Source: Desnuesiella massiliensis (GTDB lineage: Bacteria; Bacillota; Clostridia; Clostridiales; Clostridiaceae). Taken from it: 64,000 nt of DNA. A program made the translations under genes and the position numbers. The notes beneath the pieces are model-generated. The model was not told the origin of the DNA and ran no database searches. It saw only the letters and a list, made by a program, of their open reading frames with translations. The stretch is from contig NZ_LN879454.1 in NCBI RefSeq assembly GCF_001403615.1, forward strand, positions 310,001 to 374,000. The letters run 5' to 3'. Within the stretch, counting starts at the first letter, position 1; each line of letters starts with the position of its first letter. Shown here piece after piece: positions 35,546 to 43,945 of the stretch.

Positions 35546-36750
35546 TGGATAATACATTTTTTATATATTCCAATAGAATATACACTCCCATGGGAGTAAC
35601 CAAGGGCTATTTAAAAATAGAAGATGGGAAAATAAAGGATATTTATGAAAGGGCTGAGGGTGGACAGATAATAAACTATGAAAATAAGATAATAATTCCA
35701 GGGTTTATTGACATTCATATTCATGGATGGTCCACAGGTTCCTTCTGGATGCGCGGAGACTATGAATCCTTAACAAATATGTCAAAGGAATTGGTGAGGG
35801 TAGGGGTAACCTCCTACCTCCCTACTACTGGAGCAGATGATTTAAATAAAACTAAAAGACAGCTAGGAGAGGGCAAGAGATTTATAAAAGATTGGACGCC
35901 TGAAACTGGATCTGAACCTATAGGCTTTCATTTAGAAGGACCTTTCTTAAGCAAAGAATATAGAGGCATGCAAAAGGAAGAATATTGTATCCATCCTTCT
36001 TTACAAGTATACAAAGAATTACTAGAGGCTTCTGGAGAGGAAAATGTAAGGCTTATGACCATAGCACCAGAGCTTCCAGGAGCTAAAGAGGTTATAGCTT
36101 ATTCTAAGGAAAAAGGCATTCAAATTTCTGCAGGACACACCTCTGCAGACTTTGAGGATATAAAAGAATTAAAGGATTATGGCATAGGTGGCTTTACTCA
36201 TGTTTATAGCGGTATGAGAGGCTTCCATCATAGAAGACCTGGAGTGGTGGGAGCAGCTATGTACTTTAAAGATATGTATGTAGAATTCGCTAAACAAACA
36301 GGACTAACTGTAAAACCAGAGGCCTTTGATATAATGTATAGGCTAAAAGGTAAGGAAAAGGTGATATTATCAACAGACTGCTCAGGCATAGCTTTTTCTA
36401 ATGAGCCTTTCTATAACTATATAAGAAAATGTACCTACACTCCTGTAGGAGACGGAATAAAGCTAAAATATGATGATGGAAGAGAGCAGTTTATATCTCA
36501 TAAAGATGTAGAAACTATAAGAGAACTAGAACTAAGCTTCCTAGGCTCTGTAAAAAATGTGGTTAGAAATATCGATGCATCAATAGGAGACATTGTAACT
36601 ATGGCTTCTGAAAACCCTGCAAAGTATGTGGGAGTCATAGACAGAAAAGGAACCCTAGAGCCTGGTAAGGATGCGGATATGCTAGTTATAGATGCGGATT
36701 TTAATATTTATGATGTCTTTGTTAAAGGAGTAAAACAGGACTTAAGCTAA
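35545..36750 (+). CDS. NagA-like amidohydrolase (divergent)
   Basis: 401 residues from the ATG at 35545, which overlaps the GH4 stop by one base and follows TGGAGG. It resembles N-acetylglucosamine-6-phosphate deacetylase: metal motifs HIHG and HLEGPF, SAGHTSAD, and an Asp in LSTDCSG. However, the usual THLFNAM and HREPG segments are THVYSGM and HRRPG here, and the loop after the catalytic Asp is also changed. It may therefore remove an acyl group from a different sugar or act on another amide or lactone. No NagB is nearby. Confidence 0.75.
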   Translation: MDNTFFIYSNRIYTPMGVTKGYLKIEDGKIKDIYERAEGGQIINYENKIIIPGFIDIHIHGWSTGSFWMRGDYESLTNMSKELVRVGVTSYLPTTGADDLNKTKRQLGEGKRFIKDWTPETGSEPIGFHLEGPFLSKEYRGMQKEEYCIHPSLQVYKELLEASGEENVRLMTIAPELPGAKEVIAYSKEKGIQISAGHTSADFEDIKELKDYGIGGFTHVYSGMRGFHHRRPGVVGAAMYFKDMYVEFAKQTGLTVKPEAFDIMYRLKGKEKVILSTDCSGIAFSNEPFYNYIRKCTYTPVGDGIKLKYDDGREQFISHKDVETIRELELSFLGSVKNVVRNIDASIGDIVTMASENPAKYVGVIDRKGTLEPGKDADMLVIDADFNIYDVFVKGVKQDLS

Positions 36751-36900
36751 TGCACAATGCACAATTCACAATTCACAATTAAGGATAATTTTTTCAGTGA
36801 AACTGAAAAAATTTAAAATTAAAATTAGTTCGATTTTTTCGTGTAACGAAAAAATCTTCCTCAATTGTGCATTGTGCACTGTGAATTGTGAATTGAAGAA
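36751..36900. repeat. Family C element, full-length copy
   Basis: About 150 bp with inverted ends made of TGCACAATGCACAATTCAC-type units (left) and their complement (right). Two perfect internal hairpins are AATTTTTTCAG/CTGAAAAAATT and GATTTTTTCG/CGAAAAAATC. It splits the cluster between the amidohydrolase and the EIIA gene. The hairpins have T runs and might reduce read-through. Confidence 0.75.
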
Positions 36901-36935
36901 GTGAATTGAGAAAAAGGGAAGGGTGTGAAATAGAG

Positions 36936-37415
36936 ATGTTTGGATTATTTAAGAAAAAGTATAAATTATATGCTCCTGTAAAGGGAAAAGTAATTCCATT
37001 AAAAGAAGTGCCAGATGAAGTTTTTGCACAAGGTATGGCGGGGGACGGAGCTGCCATAGACAGTGTAGGAGATTTAATCTGCGCTCCAGAGGATGGTATG
37101 CTAAAAGTAGTTTTTAGAACTAATCATGCCTTTGCCATGGAGCTAGATAATGGTGTAGAGTTACTTGTTCATATAGGACTTGATACAGTAAAGCTAGGTG
37201 GAGAGGGTTTTGAACGTTTAGTAGAAGAAGGCACTAGAGTAAAAAAAGGCACTCCTATAATTAAAATAGATAGAGAGTTTATAAAATCAAAGGGATGTCC
37301 TCTTATAATTCCAGTGCTTATAACCAATAAAGATATAGTAAGCAGCATTGAAGCTCTTGCAGGGCAGGAAGTACAAGGGTCAGAGGATGCTATGCTAAGC
37401 TATAAAATGGTTTAG
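36936..37415 (+). CDS. PTS EIIA, glucose (Crr) type
   Basis: 159 residues from the ATG at 36936 (MFGLFKKKY). The frame is open from 36906, but that part lies inside the repeat and its flank. It receives phosphate from HPr and passes it to EIIB. Active-site histidines are in RTNHAFAM (supporting) and LLVHIGLDTVKL (phosphorylated). It is a free-standing EIIA and the only one in the window, so it may serve both EIIBC proteins at 32619 and 40113. EIIA-Glc can also regulate other uptake systems. Confidence 0.9.
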   Translation: MFGLFKKKYKLYAPVKGKVIPLKEVPDEVFAQGMAGDGAAIDSVGDLICAPEDGMLKVVFRTNHAFAMELDNGVELLVHIGLDTVKLGGEGFERLVEEGTRVKKGTPIIKIDREFIKSKGCPLIIPVLITNKDIVSSIEALAGQEVQGSEDAMLSYKMV

Positions 37416-37423
37416 ATTAATTT

Positions 37424-37541
37424 TATTGGGTTTCTAACTCAACTATTAACTTATACATGCACCATAATCACTTAAAGCTGTGATTTTGGTGCATGTATAA
37501 GTTAAGTTTCGATAGAGAAACCCTTTAGTTGTTTCCCTATA
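37424..37541. repeat. Family B palindromic repeat, copy 4
   Basis: 118 bp, longer than other copies because of an insertion near the right end (GATAGAGAAACCC). Ends are TATTGGGTTTC and GTTTCCCTATA. The central arms pair perfectly (AACTTATACATGCACC / GGTGCATGTATAAGTT). Confidence 0.8.
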
Positions 37542-37552
37542 TAGTATTAATA

Positions 37553-37595
37553 AAAGCCAAAGACCATGTGGAAAACACCATGGGCTTTGGCTTTT
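37553..37595 (+). terminator. Terminator of PTS cluster A
   Basis: AAAGCCAAAGACCATG and CATGGGCTTTGGCTTTT form a long stem with one bulge and a 10-base loop. It may also serve the minus-strand remnant that ends at 37601. Confidence 0.8.
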
Positions 37596-37600
37596 ACTGT

Positions 37601-37879
37601 TTATTTCTTTTGTTTTATATAATTCTCATACCATTGTCGTCCTGAAGTCCAGATTTTAGAGGAGGGATTTTCTTTAAGTATCTCTGAACAGGATATGGCC
37701 ATAATATATTCTTCTAATCCATCCTTATTGCTGTTTTCAAATTTACTGAGCATATAATTTAAGGACTTTTCACCTTGTGAAACAACATATTTAAAGTCCT
37801 TATTACTATCTAAGCCTTTAATATAATCATAAGGGTTAGAAGAAAGAGATGATTTACTATCTTTAGAACTGATTATATA
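37601..37879 (-). pseudogene. 5'-truncated remnant of an unknown protein
   Basis: A minus-strand frame of 92 codons ends in TAA at 37601. It reads as a real C-terminal domain (NPYDYIKGLDSNKDF, GLEEYIMAISCSEI, WTSGRQWYENYIK) but has no start codon or ribosome site and is cut by an upstream stop at 37880. The sequence resembles the C-terminal helical domain of clostridial secreted or regulatory hypothetical proteins. It is most likely the surviving 3' end of a deleted gene, not expressed. Confidence 0.6.
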
Positions 37880-37977
37880 CTAATTATAACATAAGATATA
37901 AATATAAGTTAATTAATACAAAGATAGGTATATTGTTGTATAATAAATTATATGGTTATTAAAGGGAGGGGATGAAT

Positions 37978-39024
37978 ATGGAAAATATATTGATAGCCAC
38001 TACACCAACCTTAGGTGATGAGTATGTAATTGAGAAATATCATGGTTTTGTTTCTGTAGAATTGGTGACAGCTACTTCTGTTTTTCAAGATTTTTTAGCA
38101 TCCTTTAGGGAAATAGCTGGAGGTATATCTGAGACCTATTCTGAGGAAGTGGAAATTTTAAAGGATATGGTATTAGAGGAATTAAAAAATAAGATTAGGT
38201 CTCTAGGGATGAATTGTGTCCTAGGGATAAAAGTAGATTTAGAGCCTATATTTGGTCAAGGTGCATCTATGTTTTTACTATCAGCCAGCGGAACTGCGGC
38301 TAGAGTTAGAAAAAAACGTGAGACGCCTTTGACAGAAGAGGAAATAAAAATAGAAAATATTAAAAAAGAGCTTAATAATATAAAGGGTATAGAAAGTATT
38401 GTAAGGTTTCCTGAGGATTTAAATAAAGCTACATTAAAAGAATTGTACTCCATTACTTCCTATAAAAATATGGAGGTTGCTCAAGGATTAATAAAGCTGC
38501 TTCCCTCTTTAAAGCTTCAATTTACGACTTCCTCTAAGGAGAAGAAGCTTAAGGTACTAAAGGAATATTTTCAGACTTTCCCCTATGATGAGATAAGTAA
38601 ACCTTTATGCAGTAATATTAATGAAGATAATTTTAGAGCTATTATGTATTTTGAGCTTTTAGATTATGAAGCCATACTAGAGGGCGTTAAAAGGGTAAAG
38701 AATAAGGAAGAGCTATGGCCATATTTTAACGTGCTTTTTGCACTGCCTAAAACCATAACTGAAAATTCCTTTAAAGGCATAAAGGCTTTAATAGATTATT
38801 TTGAAGGTAATTTTAATGATACTGTTAAGACAAGGTTAGTAGGGGCTTTTACCAAAAAGGAAATGTGGGTATGCAAAGAATGTCGTACAGAATGTGATAT
38901 GAATGATGCTATTTGCCACTATTGTTCTTATGATAGATACGGACTTGCCAAGAGGTTTAATTATGAAAAGCTTATGGGGCATTTAAGAAGAATAGCTTCC
39001 ATTGGAGAAAAGTATTTTTTATAA
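37978..39024 (+). CDS. YbjQ-domain protein with C-terminal zinc ribbon
   Basis: 348 residues from the ATG at 37978; another ATG at 37972 abuts the AAGGGAGGGG site. Residues 1-115 match the YbjQ/UPF0145 fold (VIEKYHGFVSVE, SFREIAGGISETYSEEVEIL, LGMNCVLGIKVD). The middle is helical. The end has a zinc ribbon with CKEC and CHYC pairs. YbjQ proteins form pentamers of unknown function. The fusion with a long helical region and a zinc ribbon is the notable feature. It is monocistronic. Confidence 0.75.
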   Translation: MENILIATTPTLGDEYVIEKYHGFVSVELVTATSVFQDFLASFREIAGGISETYSEEVEILKDMVLEELKNKIRSLGMNCVLGIKVDLEPIFGQGASMFLLSASGTAARVRKKRETPLTEEEIKIENIKKELNNIKGIESIVRFPEDLNKATLKELYSITSYKNMEVAQGLIKLLPSLKLQFTTSSKEKKLKVLKEYFQTFPYDEISKPLCSNINEDNFRAIMYFELLDYEAILEGVKRVKNKEELWPYFNVLFALPKTITENSFKGIKALIDYFEGNFNDTVKTRLVGAFTKKEMWVCKECRTECDMNDAICHYCSYDRYGLAKRFNYEKLMGHLRRIASIGEKYFL

Positions 39025-39053
39025 ACAATTCAATAACCCTAAATTCAAAGAAG

Positions 39054-39090
39054 ATCACTTGTAACAACCATGGCTTACAAGTGATTTTTT
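39054..39090 (+). terminator. Terminator after the YbjQ-domain gene
   Basis: ATCACTTGTAA and TTACAAGTGAT form a perfect 11-bp stem with a 10-base loop, followed by T6. Confidence 0.85.
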
Positions 39091-39215
39091 ATTAGCATAG
39101 TTTATAATAAAATGGTAATAATTAATAGGCACTATGCACTGAGAAAGCAAATTGCAAGTTGATAAAGTATGCTATAATAATTATTAAAAGTTTCTATGAT
39201 AAAGGGGAAACGCAT

Positions 39216-39962
39216 ATGAAATTCGATTTAAAGAAAATAGTAAAAAATAAAGATATTACAGCCCTAGAGCAACAGGTGCTGGAGTACATTATAGAAAATA
39301 TAGACTTAGTTATGGATATGGGAGTAAGAGGAGTGGCTAAGGAGAATTTTACTTCTACCTCTACCATAATGAGATTGGCTAAGAAGCTTGGATATACTGG
39401 CTTTGTGGATATGGTTTATAACATAATGCCCTTAGTAAAGGATAGAGAAGAGCCTTCCAGTGGAAGGGTGGCAAGTTTACAGGGAGTAGACCTATCCTAT
39501 CTATTAAAATATACTTCTGAGGAAGAAATAAACCATTGCATAGAAATCTTGAGAGAAGCTAAAGATAAGATTATATACATATATGCAGCAGGCTTTTCTA
39601 AAATCCTTGCAGAATACTTGAGCAGAAAGCTTTTAACCATGGGTTTAAGATGTATTCTCTGCGATTCTATAGGTCTTTTTGAAAACAATATCAGCAGCAT
39701 GGAGATTTTTATTGTGATCTCAAAGTCTGGAGAAACCAAAGAAGCCTTGGATAAGGTTAAAGTAGCTAAAGATAGAGGTATAAAGGTTATATCCTTTACA
39801 AGAGAAGTTGAAAACAGCCTTTCTGAGCTATCTGATATAAACTTAAAGGTGTACGACATGCATAAGCTGGATGATAGAAATATGTATCCCAATACCTTTT
39901 TCCCTAATACCTGTATGCTCATGGAGTACTTAGTTTATAAATATTATGATAAACAGGAGTAA
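39216..39962 (+). CDS. RpiR-family sugar-phosphate-responsive regulator
   Basis: 248 residues from the ATG at 39216, 7-8 bases after AAAGGGGAA; the in-frame ATG at 39159 lacks a site. N-terminal HTH (about 1-75; ENFTSTSTIMRLAKKLGYTGF) and C-terminal SIS domain (about 100-240) with IYAAGFSKI and VISKSGETKEALD, which binds a sugar phosphate. It precedes PTS cluster B and is likely its regulator. It is separated from that operon by a terminator-like hairpin. Confidence 0.9.
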   Translation: MKFDLKKIVKNKDITALEQQVLEYIIENIDLVMDMGVRGVAKENFTSTSTIMRLAKKLGYTGFVDMVYNIMPLVKDREEPSSGRVASLQGVDLSYLLKYTSEEEINHCIEILREAKDKIIYIYAAGFSKILAEYLSRKLLTMGLRCILCDSIGLFENNISSMEIFIVISKSGETKEALDKVKVAKDRGIKVISFTREVENSLSELSDINLKVYDMHKLDDRNMYPNTFFPNTCMLMEYLVYKYYDKQE

Positions 39963-39988
39963 TAATTGAATAATATGTGTTTTATGAC

Positions 39989-40020
39989 AACCTGTTATTT
40001 ATGATGGTAACAGGTTTCTT
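39989..40020 (+). terminator. Terminator between rpiR and PTS cluster B
   Basis: AACCTGTTA and TAACAGGTT pair around 10 bases, followed by TCTTT. Cluster B therefore probably has its own promoter in 40021-40112. Confidence 0.7.
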
Positions 40021-40112
40021 TATGCCCTGAAAACCTTTTATTCTATAAATTTAGCTTCTATAATGAACTCATGAAAACAGTTTAAAATATTATTAGATTC
40101 GGAGGGGGAGCA

Positions 40113-41702
40113 ATGAAAAAGAAAATTGTAGACTCACTACAACAATTTTCCAAGGGTATGTTTGTACCAGTATTAATATTACCCATAGCAGGTATCATAA
40201 TAGCTATTGGAAATATACTTACTAACGCTAGATTAGCAACTTACTTACCATTTTTAAAGAGTCCTTTAATCAATGGCTTTGGTAAAATGCTATCTGGTTC
40301 TTTAGTATCCGTGTTAGTAAACTTAGGAATTATATTCTGTGTAGGCTTAGCCTTAGGACTATCAAAAGAGAAAAAAGCAGATGCAGCTTTTACAGCGCTA
40401 TTATCTTATTTAGTATTTATTAACGCCATGAATATATTCTTAAGTATCACAGGAAAACTAGTACCTGTAGATAAGCTAAGAGGATCTGGTCAAGCTTTGG
40501 TGCTTGGAGTACAAGTGCTTGATATGGGAGTATTCTTAGGAATAATACTAGGTATACTAGTAGCTTATGTTCACAACAAGTTCTGTAACAGAGAGTTCCA
40601 AGGAGCTTGGCAAATATATGGTGGCTCAAGATTAGTATTTATTATATTAATTCCAGTAGTAGTGCTTCTTGCAGTAGCCTGTTCCTATATATGGCCTCCA
40701 ATACAAAGTGGAATATCCAGCCTAGGAAACTTTATTCATGCTACAGGAAACTTTGGAATATTCACTTATGGAGCCTTAGAAAGACTTTTAATACCAACAG
40801 GGTTACATCACTTAGTATACACTCCTTTCCTTTATAGCCAATTAGGAGGAGCAGCTACTATTGGTGGCAAGTTAGTTGAGGGAGCAAGAAATATATACTT
40901 TGCAGAAATGGCAGACCCATCTATAGCACAGCTTTCAAGCTCTGTAATCTGGGATGCTCGTGGACTATCAAAGATGTTTGGTTTGATAGGTGCCTGTTTA
41001 GCTTTATATCATACTGCTAAACCAGAAAACAAGAAGAAAATAAAGGCTTTAATATTACCAGCGGCGGTTACTTCTATCATCGCAGGGGTTACAGAGCCTA
41101 TAGAATTCTCCTTCATGTTCACAGCGCCATTGCTATTTGTAATCCATGCTGTTTTAAGCGGACTTGGAATGGTATTTTTAAATATCTTCGGTGTTAGAGC
41201 CATAGGACCAAATGGTTTCATAGATTTCCTACTTTATAACTTACCATTAGGTATAGCAAAAACAGGATGGCCTAAATTCATACTTATTGGATTAGTTCAA
41301 TTTGTAGTTTACTATGTAGTATTTAGATTCCTGATTGAAAAGCTTAACTTAAAAACTCCTGGAAGAGAAGACAAGAAGGAAGATGTACAGCTTTATACAA
41401 AGAAGGATTATAAGGCTAAGGCGGAAGGAGAGGCATTAAGTAAAGACAACGAAGAGGATATGGCGGCAATTATTGTAGATGCTCTTGGAGGCAAGGACAA
41501 CATTAAAAAGGTGGATAACTGCTATACAAGACTGAGACTCATAATTGGAGATGTATCTAAAGTAGATCAGCAAGTTTTAAAAGAACAAACTGGAGCTAAC
41601 GGAGTTATCGTTAAGGGTGAAAATGTTCAAGTAGTTTATGGACTTCAGGTAACAAGGGTTAGAAAAGTGGTAGATAAATATTTAGGAATTTCAGCAGAGT
41701 AG
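40113..41702 (+). CDS. PTS alpha-glucoside-type EIIBC, cluster B
   Basis: 529 residues. The EIIC domain (about 1-420) has LIPTGLHHLVYTPF and AGVTEPIEFSFMF, matching AglA/MalB-type alpha-glucoside permeases. A linker is followed by an EIIB domain with the phospho-cysteine in DNCYTRLRL (about residue 470). No EIIA is fused or encoded in this cluster; EIIA at 36936 is the likely donor. GGAGGGGGAG precedes the ATG. The next gene is a GH4 enzyme of the AglB/MalH type, supporting an alpha-glucoside. Confidence 0.88.
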   Translation: MKKKIVDSLQQFSKGMFVPVLILPIAGIIIAIGNILTNARLATYLPFLKSPLINGFGKMLSGSLVSVLVNLGIIFCVGLALGLSKEKKADAAFTALLSYLVFINAMNIFLSITGKLVPVDKLRGSGQALVLGVQVLDMGVFLGIILGILVAYVHNKFCNREFQGAWQIYGGSRLVFIILIPVVVLLAVACSYIWPPIQSGISSLGNFIHATGNFGIFTYGALERLLIPTGLHHLVYTPFLYSQLGGAATIGGKLVEGARNIYFAEMADPSIAQLSSSVIWDARGLSKMFGLIGACLALYHTAKPENKKKIKALILPAAVTSIIAGVTEPIEFSFMFTAPLLFVIHAVLSGLGMVFLNIFGVRAIGPNGFIDFLLYNLPLGIAKTGWPKFILIGLVQFVVYYVVFRFLIEKLNLKTPGREDKKEDVQLYTKKDYKAKAEGEALSKDNEEDMAAIIVDALGGKDNIKKVDNCYTRLRLIIGDVSKVDQQVLKEQTGANGVIVKGENVQVVYGLQVTRVRKVVDKYLGISAE

Positions 41703-41708
41703 AGTTAA

Positions 41709-41725
41709 GGGCCTGCATAAGGCCC
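41709..41725 (+). other. Intercistronic hairpin
   Basis: GGGCCT and AGGCCC pair perfectly around GCATA, seven bases after the PTS stop, with no T run. It could stabilise or partly terminate the operon mRNA. Confidence 0.4.
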
Positions 41726-41728
41726 ATC

Positions 41729-41806
41729 ATAGATTTATACATGCTCTAAAATGCCGTGAAGATTGGCATTTTAGAACATATATAAATTAAGTTTACGTAA
41801 TGTTTA
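41729..41806. repeat. Family B repeat, copy 5 (partial)
   Basis: 78 bp retaining the central arms (TTTATACATGCTCTAAAATG / CATTTTAGAACATATATAAA) and the right flank AAGTTTACGTAATGTTTA, which matches the copy at 60307. The left end is missing. It lies between two cotranscribed genes. Confidence 0.65.
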
Positions 41807-41856
41807 TATTTAGCAGCAAAAAACAAATTTTTTATATAACAAGAGAGGTGGCAATT

Positions 41857-43188
41857 ATGAAGAAATTCATACTAACAATAGCAGGTGCAGGAAGTACTTA
41901 TACACCAGGTATTGTAAAAAGCTTATTATTAAACAAGGAGCAATTTAAGCTAGAAGAGTTAAGACTTTATGATATTGACGGAGAGAGACAAGGCAAGGTA
42001 GCTGTTATAGTAAAAAAGGTAGTAGAGGAATTTGACCCAGAGGTAAAGGTTACTTTAACCACTGAGCCAGAGGAGGCTTTTAAGGATGTAGACTTTGTAT
42101 TTGCTCAAATGAGAGTTGGCGGATACAAGATGCGTGAGCTTGATGAAAAGATCCCTCTAAAATATGACGTAGTAGGTCAAGAAACCTGTGGACCAGGAGG
42201 AATGGCTTATGGACTAAGAACAATATTCCCAATGATAGAGCTTATAGACCTAGTAGAAAAATATGCTAAGAGAACTCACTGGATAGTTAACTATTCAAAC
42301 CCAGCAGCTATAGTGGCTGAGGCGGTAAAGAGATTAAGACCAAGGGCTAGAATTATGAATATTTGTGATATGCCTGTGGGAACAATGAGAAATATTGCAG
42401 CTATATTAGGCTGTAGCAGAGAAGACTTAACTGTAGAATACTTTGGATTAAACCATTATGGCTGGTTTACAAAGATAATGGTAAAGGGAGAGGACAGAAC
42501 AGCAGAGGTAAGAGAGCATGCTAGAAAGCATGGTTTACTGCTTGAAGATATGTCCAAGATTGATGTTCAGCACTCAGAGCCATCTTGGGTAAAGACCTAT
42601 GGAAATATTAAATATATGGTGGATATGTTTCCAGAATATATTCCAAATCCTTATATGCAATATTATTTATTGCCAGACCATATAGTAGCTCATATGAATA
42701 AGGAAAGAACAAGAGCTAATGAGGTTATGGAAGGAAGAGAAAAGAAGATATTTGATGCGGTAGACAAGTTTAATACTACAGGAGAAATGGATCTTTCAGC
42801 TTTCTATGTAGGAGTTCATGGTCAATTTATAGTGGAAGTAGCTATGTCCTTAGTCTTTGATTTAAGAAAGAGATTTTTAGTAATAGTTGAGAACAATGGA
42901 GCGGTTAAGAACTTACCAGATGATGCTATGGTTGAAATACCAGCTTATATAACCTCCAATGGCCCAGAGGCCATAAGAGTAGGAGAAATACCAACCTTCT
43001 ATAAGGGCTTAATAGAGCAACAATTAGCTTGCGAAAAATTAGTAGTGGATGCGGCTCTTGAAAATTCTTATGAAAAGGCATTACAAGCCTTTACTATGAA
43101 TAGAACTGTAAGATCTGCTTTCCAAGCAAAACAAATATTAGATGATTTAATAGAAGCTAACAAGGCATATTGGCCAGAGCTTAAATAA
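41857..43188 (+). CDS. 6-phospho-alpha-glucosidase, GH4 (AglB/MalH type)
   Basis: 443 residues from the ATG at 41857, after AGAGAGGTGG; an ATG at 41800 falls in repeat B and lacks a site. NAD-binding AGAGSTYTPGIVKSLL, GQETCGPGGMAYGLRT, metal ligands in NICDMP (Cys) and GLNHYGWF (His), and the C-terminal ILDDLIEANKAYWPEL are close to the Klebsiella AglB and clostridial MalH enzymes. It should split a 6-phospho-alpha-glucoside into glucose 6-phosphate and an aglycone. The three genes after it handle a sugar acid. Confidence 0.9.
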   Translation: MKKFILTIAGAGSTYTPGIVKSLLLNKEQFKLEELRLYDIDGERQGKVAVIVKKVVEEFDPEVKVTLTTEPEEAFKDVDFVFAQMRVGGYKMRELDEKIPLKYDVVGQETCGPGGMAYGLRTIFPMIELIDLVEKYAKRTHWIVNYSNPAAIVAEAVKRLRPRARIMNICDMPVGTMRNIAAILGCSREDLTVEYFGLNHYGWFTKIMVKGEDRTAEVREHARKHGLLLEDMSKIDVQHSEPSWVKTYGNIKYMVDMFPEYIPNPYMQYYLLPDHIVAHMNKERTRANEVMEGREKKIFDAVDKFNTTGEMDLSAFYVGVHGQFIVEVAMSLVFDLRKRFLVIVENNGAVKNLPDDAMVEIPAYITSNGPEAIRVGEIPTFYKGLIEQQLACEKLVVDAALENSYEKALQAFTMNRTVRSAFQAKQILDDLIEANKAYWPELK

Positions 43189-43190
43189 TA

Positions 43191-43246
43191 ATGCACAATT
43201 AGGGAAATTTTTTCTTAATTAGCATTGCGAAAAAATTATAATATTT
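43191..43246. repeat. Family C partial repeat
   Basis: AATGCACAATTAGGGAAATTTTTTC has the left end of a family C unit and part of its A/T hairpin, followed by GCGAAAAAATTATAAT. It is degenerate. Confidence 0.4.
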
Positions 43247-43248
43247 AG

Positions 43249-43290
43249 AAGCAAAGCTGGGCTAATATTTAGCCTGAGGCTTTGCTTTTA
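43249..43290 (+). terminator. Intercistronic hairpin before KDPG aldolase
   Basis: AAGCAAAGC and GCTTTGCTT pair, with an inner GGCT/AGCC, followed by TTA. It may attenuate transcription between the GH4 gene and the sugar-acid genes, which would allow unequal expression. Confidence 0.5.
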
Positions 43291-43314
43291 AGCTATGTTA
43301 TTAGGAGGTTTATA

Positions 43315-43944
43315 ATGATAAGCAAAAAAGAAGTATTAAAAGAAATATTAGAAAATAAATTGGTAGCAGTGGTTAGAGGAAAAGATAGGGAAGAAGCCTT
43401 AAATATAATAGAAGCCTGCATTGAAGGGGGAATAAAATTAATAGAAGTGACCTACACCAATAAGGATGCTTCAGAGATAATTAAGCATTTATGTGAGAAT
43501 AACAAGAAAGCTTTAGTTGGTGCAGGTAGCGTCATTTCTCTAGAAAGAGCTAAGGCAGCCTTAGAAAGCGGAGCAAAATTTATAGTAGGGCCTAACTATG
43601 ATGAGGCTATCAATGAATTTTGTATGAGTAACAATGTATTATATATACCAGGTTCCTTAACTCCTACGGAAATCATGAAGGCTGTTAATTCAGGGGTAGA
43701 TATCATAAAGCTTTTCCCAGGGGATTTAGTGGGGGCTAAATATGTAAAGGCCATAAAGGCCCCTATGCCTGAGGTGAGGATAATGGTAACAGGAGGAGTA
43801 AATTTAGATAATATAGAGGAGTGGTTTAAGGCTGGAGTACAATCTGTGGGACTAGGTAGCGTGCTCACTGAAGGTATAGATAATAACTACGATAAAATCA
43901 AAGCAAAGGCAGCTAGCTTCCTAGCTAAGGTTAAAGGTGAATAG
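43315..43944 (+). CDS. KDPG aldolase (2-dehydro-3-deoxy-phosphogluconate aldolase)
   Basis: 209 residues from the ATG at 43315 after AGGAGG; the ATG at 43282 lies in the hairpin region. It cleaves KDPG to pyruvate and glyceraldehyde 3-phosphate. The Schiff-base lysine is in IIKLFPGD; the base Glu is in IEVTYTN and the phosphate site in VTGGV and GLGS. The length matches Eda/KdgA. With the kinase and dehydratase that follow it forms a semi-phosphorylative Entner-Doudoroff branch. Confidence 0.92.
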   Translation: MISKKEVLKEILENKLVAVVRGKDREEALNIIEACIEGGIKLIEVTYTNKDASEIIKHLCENNKKALVGAGSVISLERAKAALESGAKFIVGPNYDEAINEFCMSNNVLYIPGSLTPTEIMKAVNSGVDIIKLFPGDLVGAKYVKAIKAPMPEVRIMVTGGVNLDNIEEWFKAGVQSVGLGSVLTEGIDNNYDKIKAKAASFLAKVKGE

Positions 43945-43945
43945 T

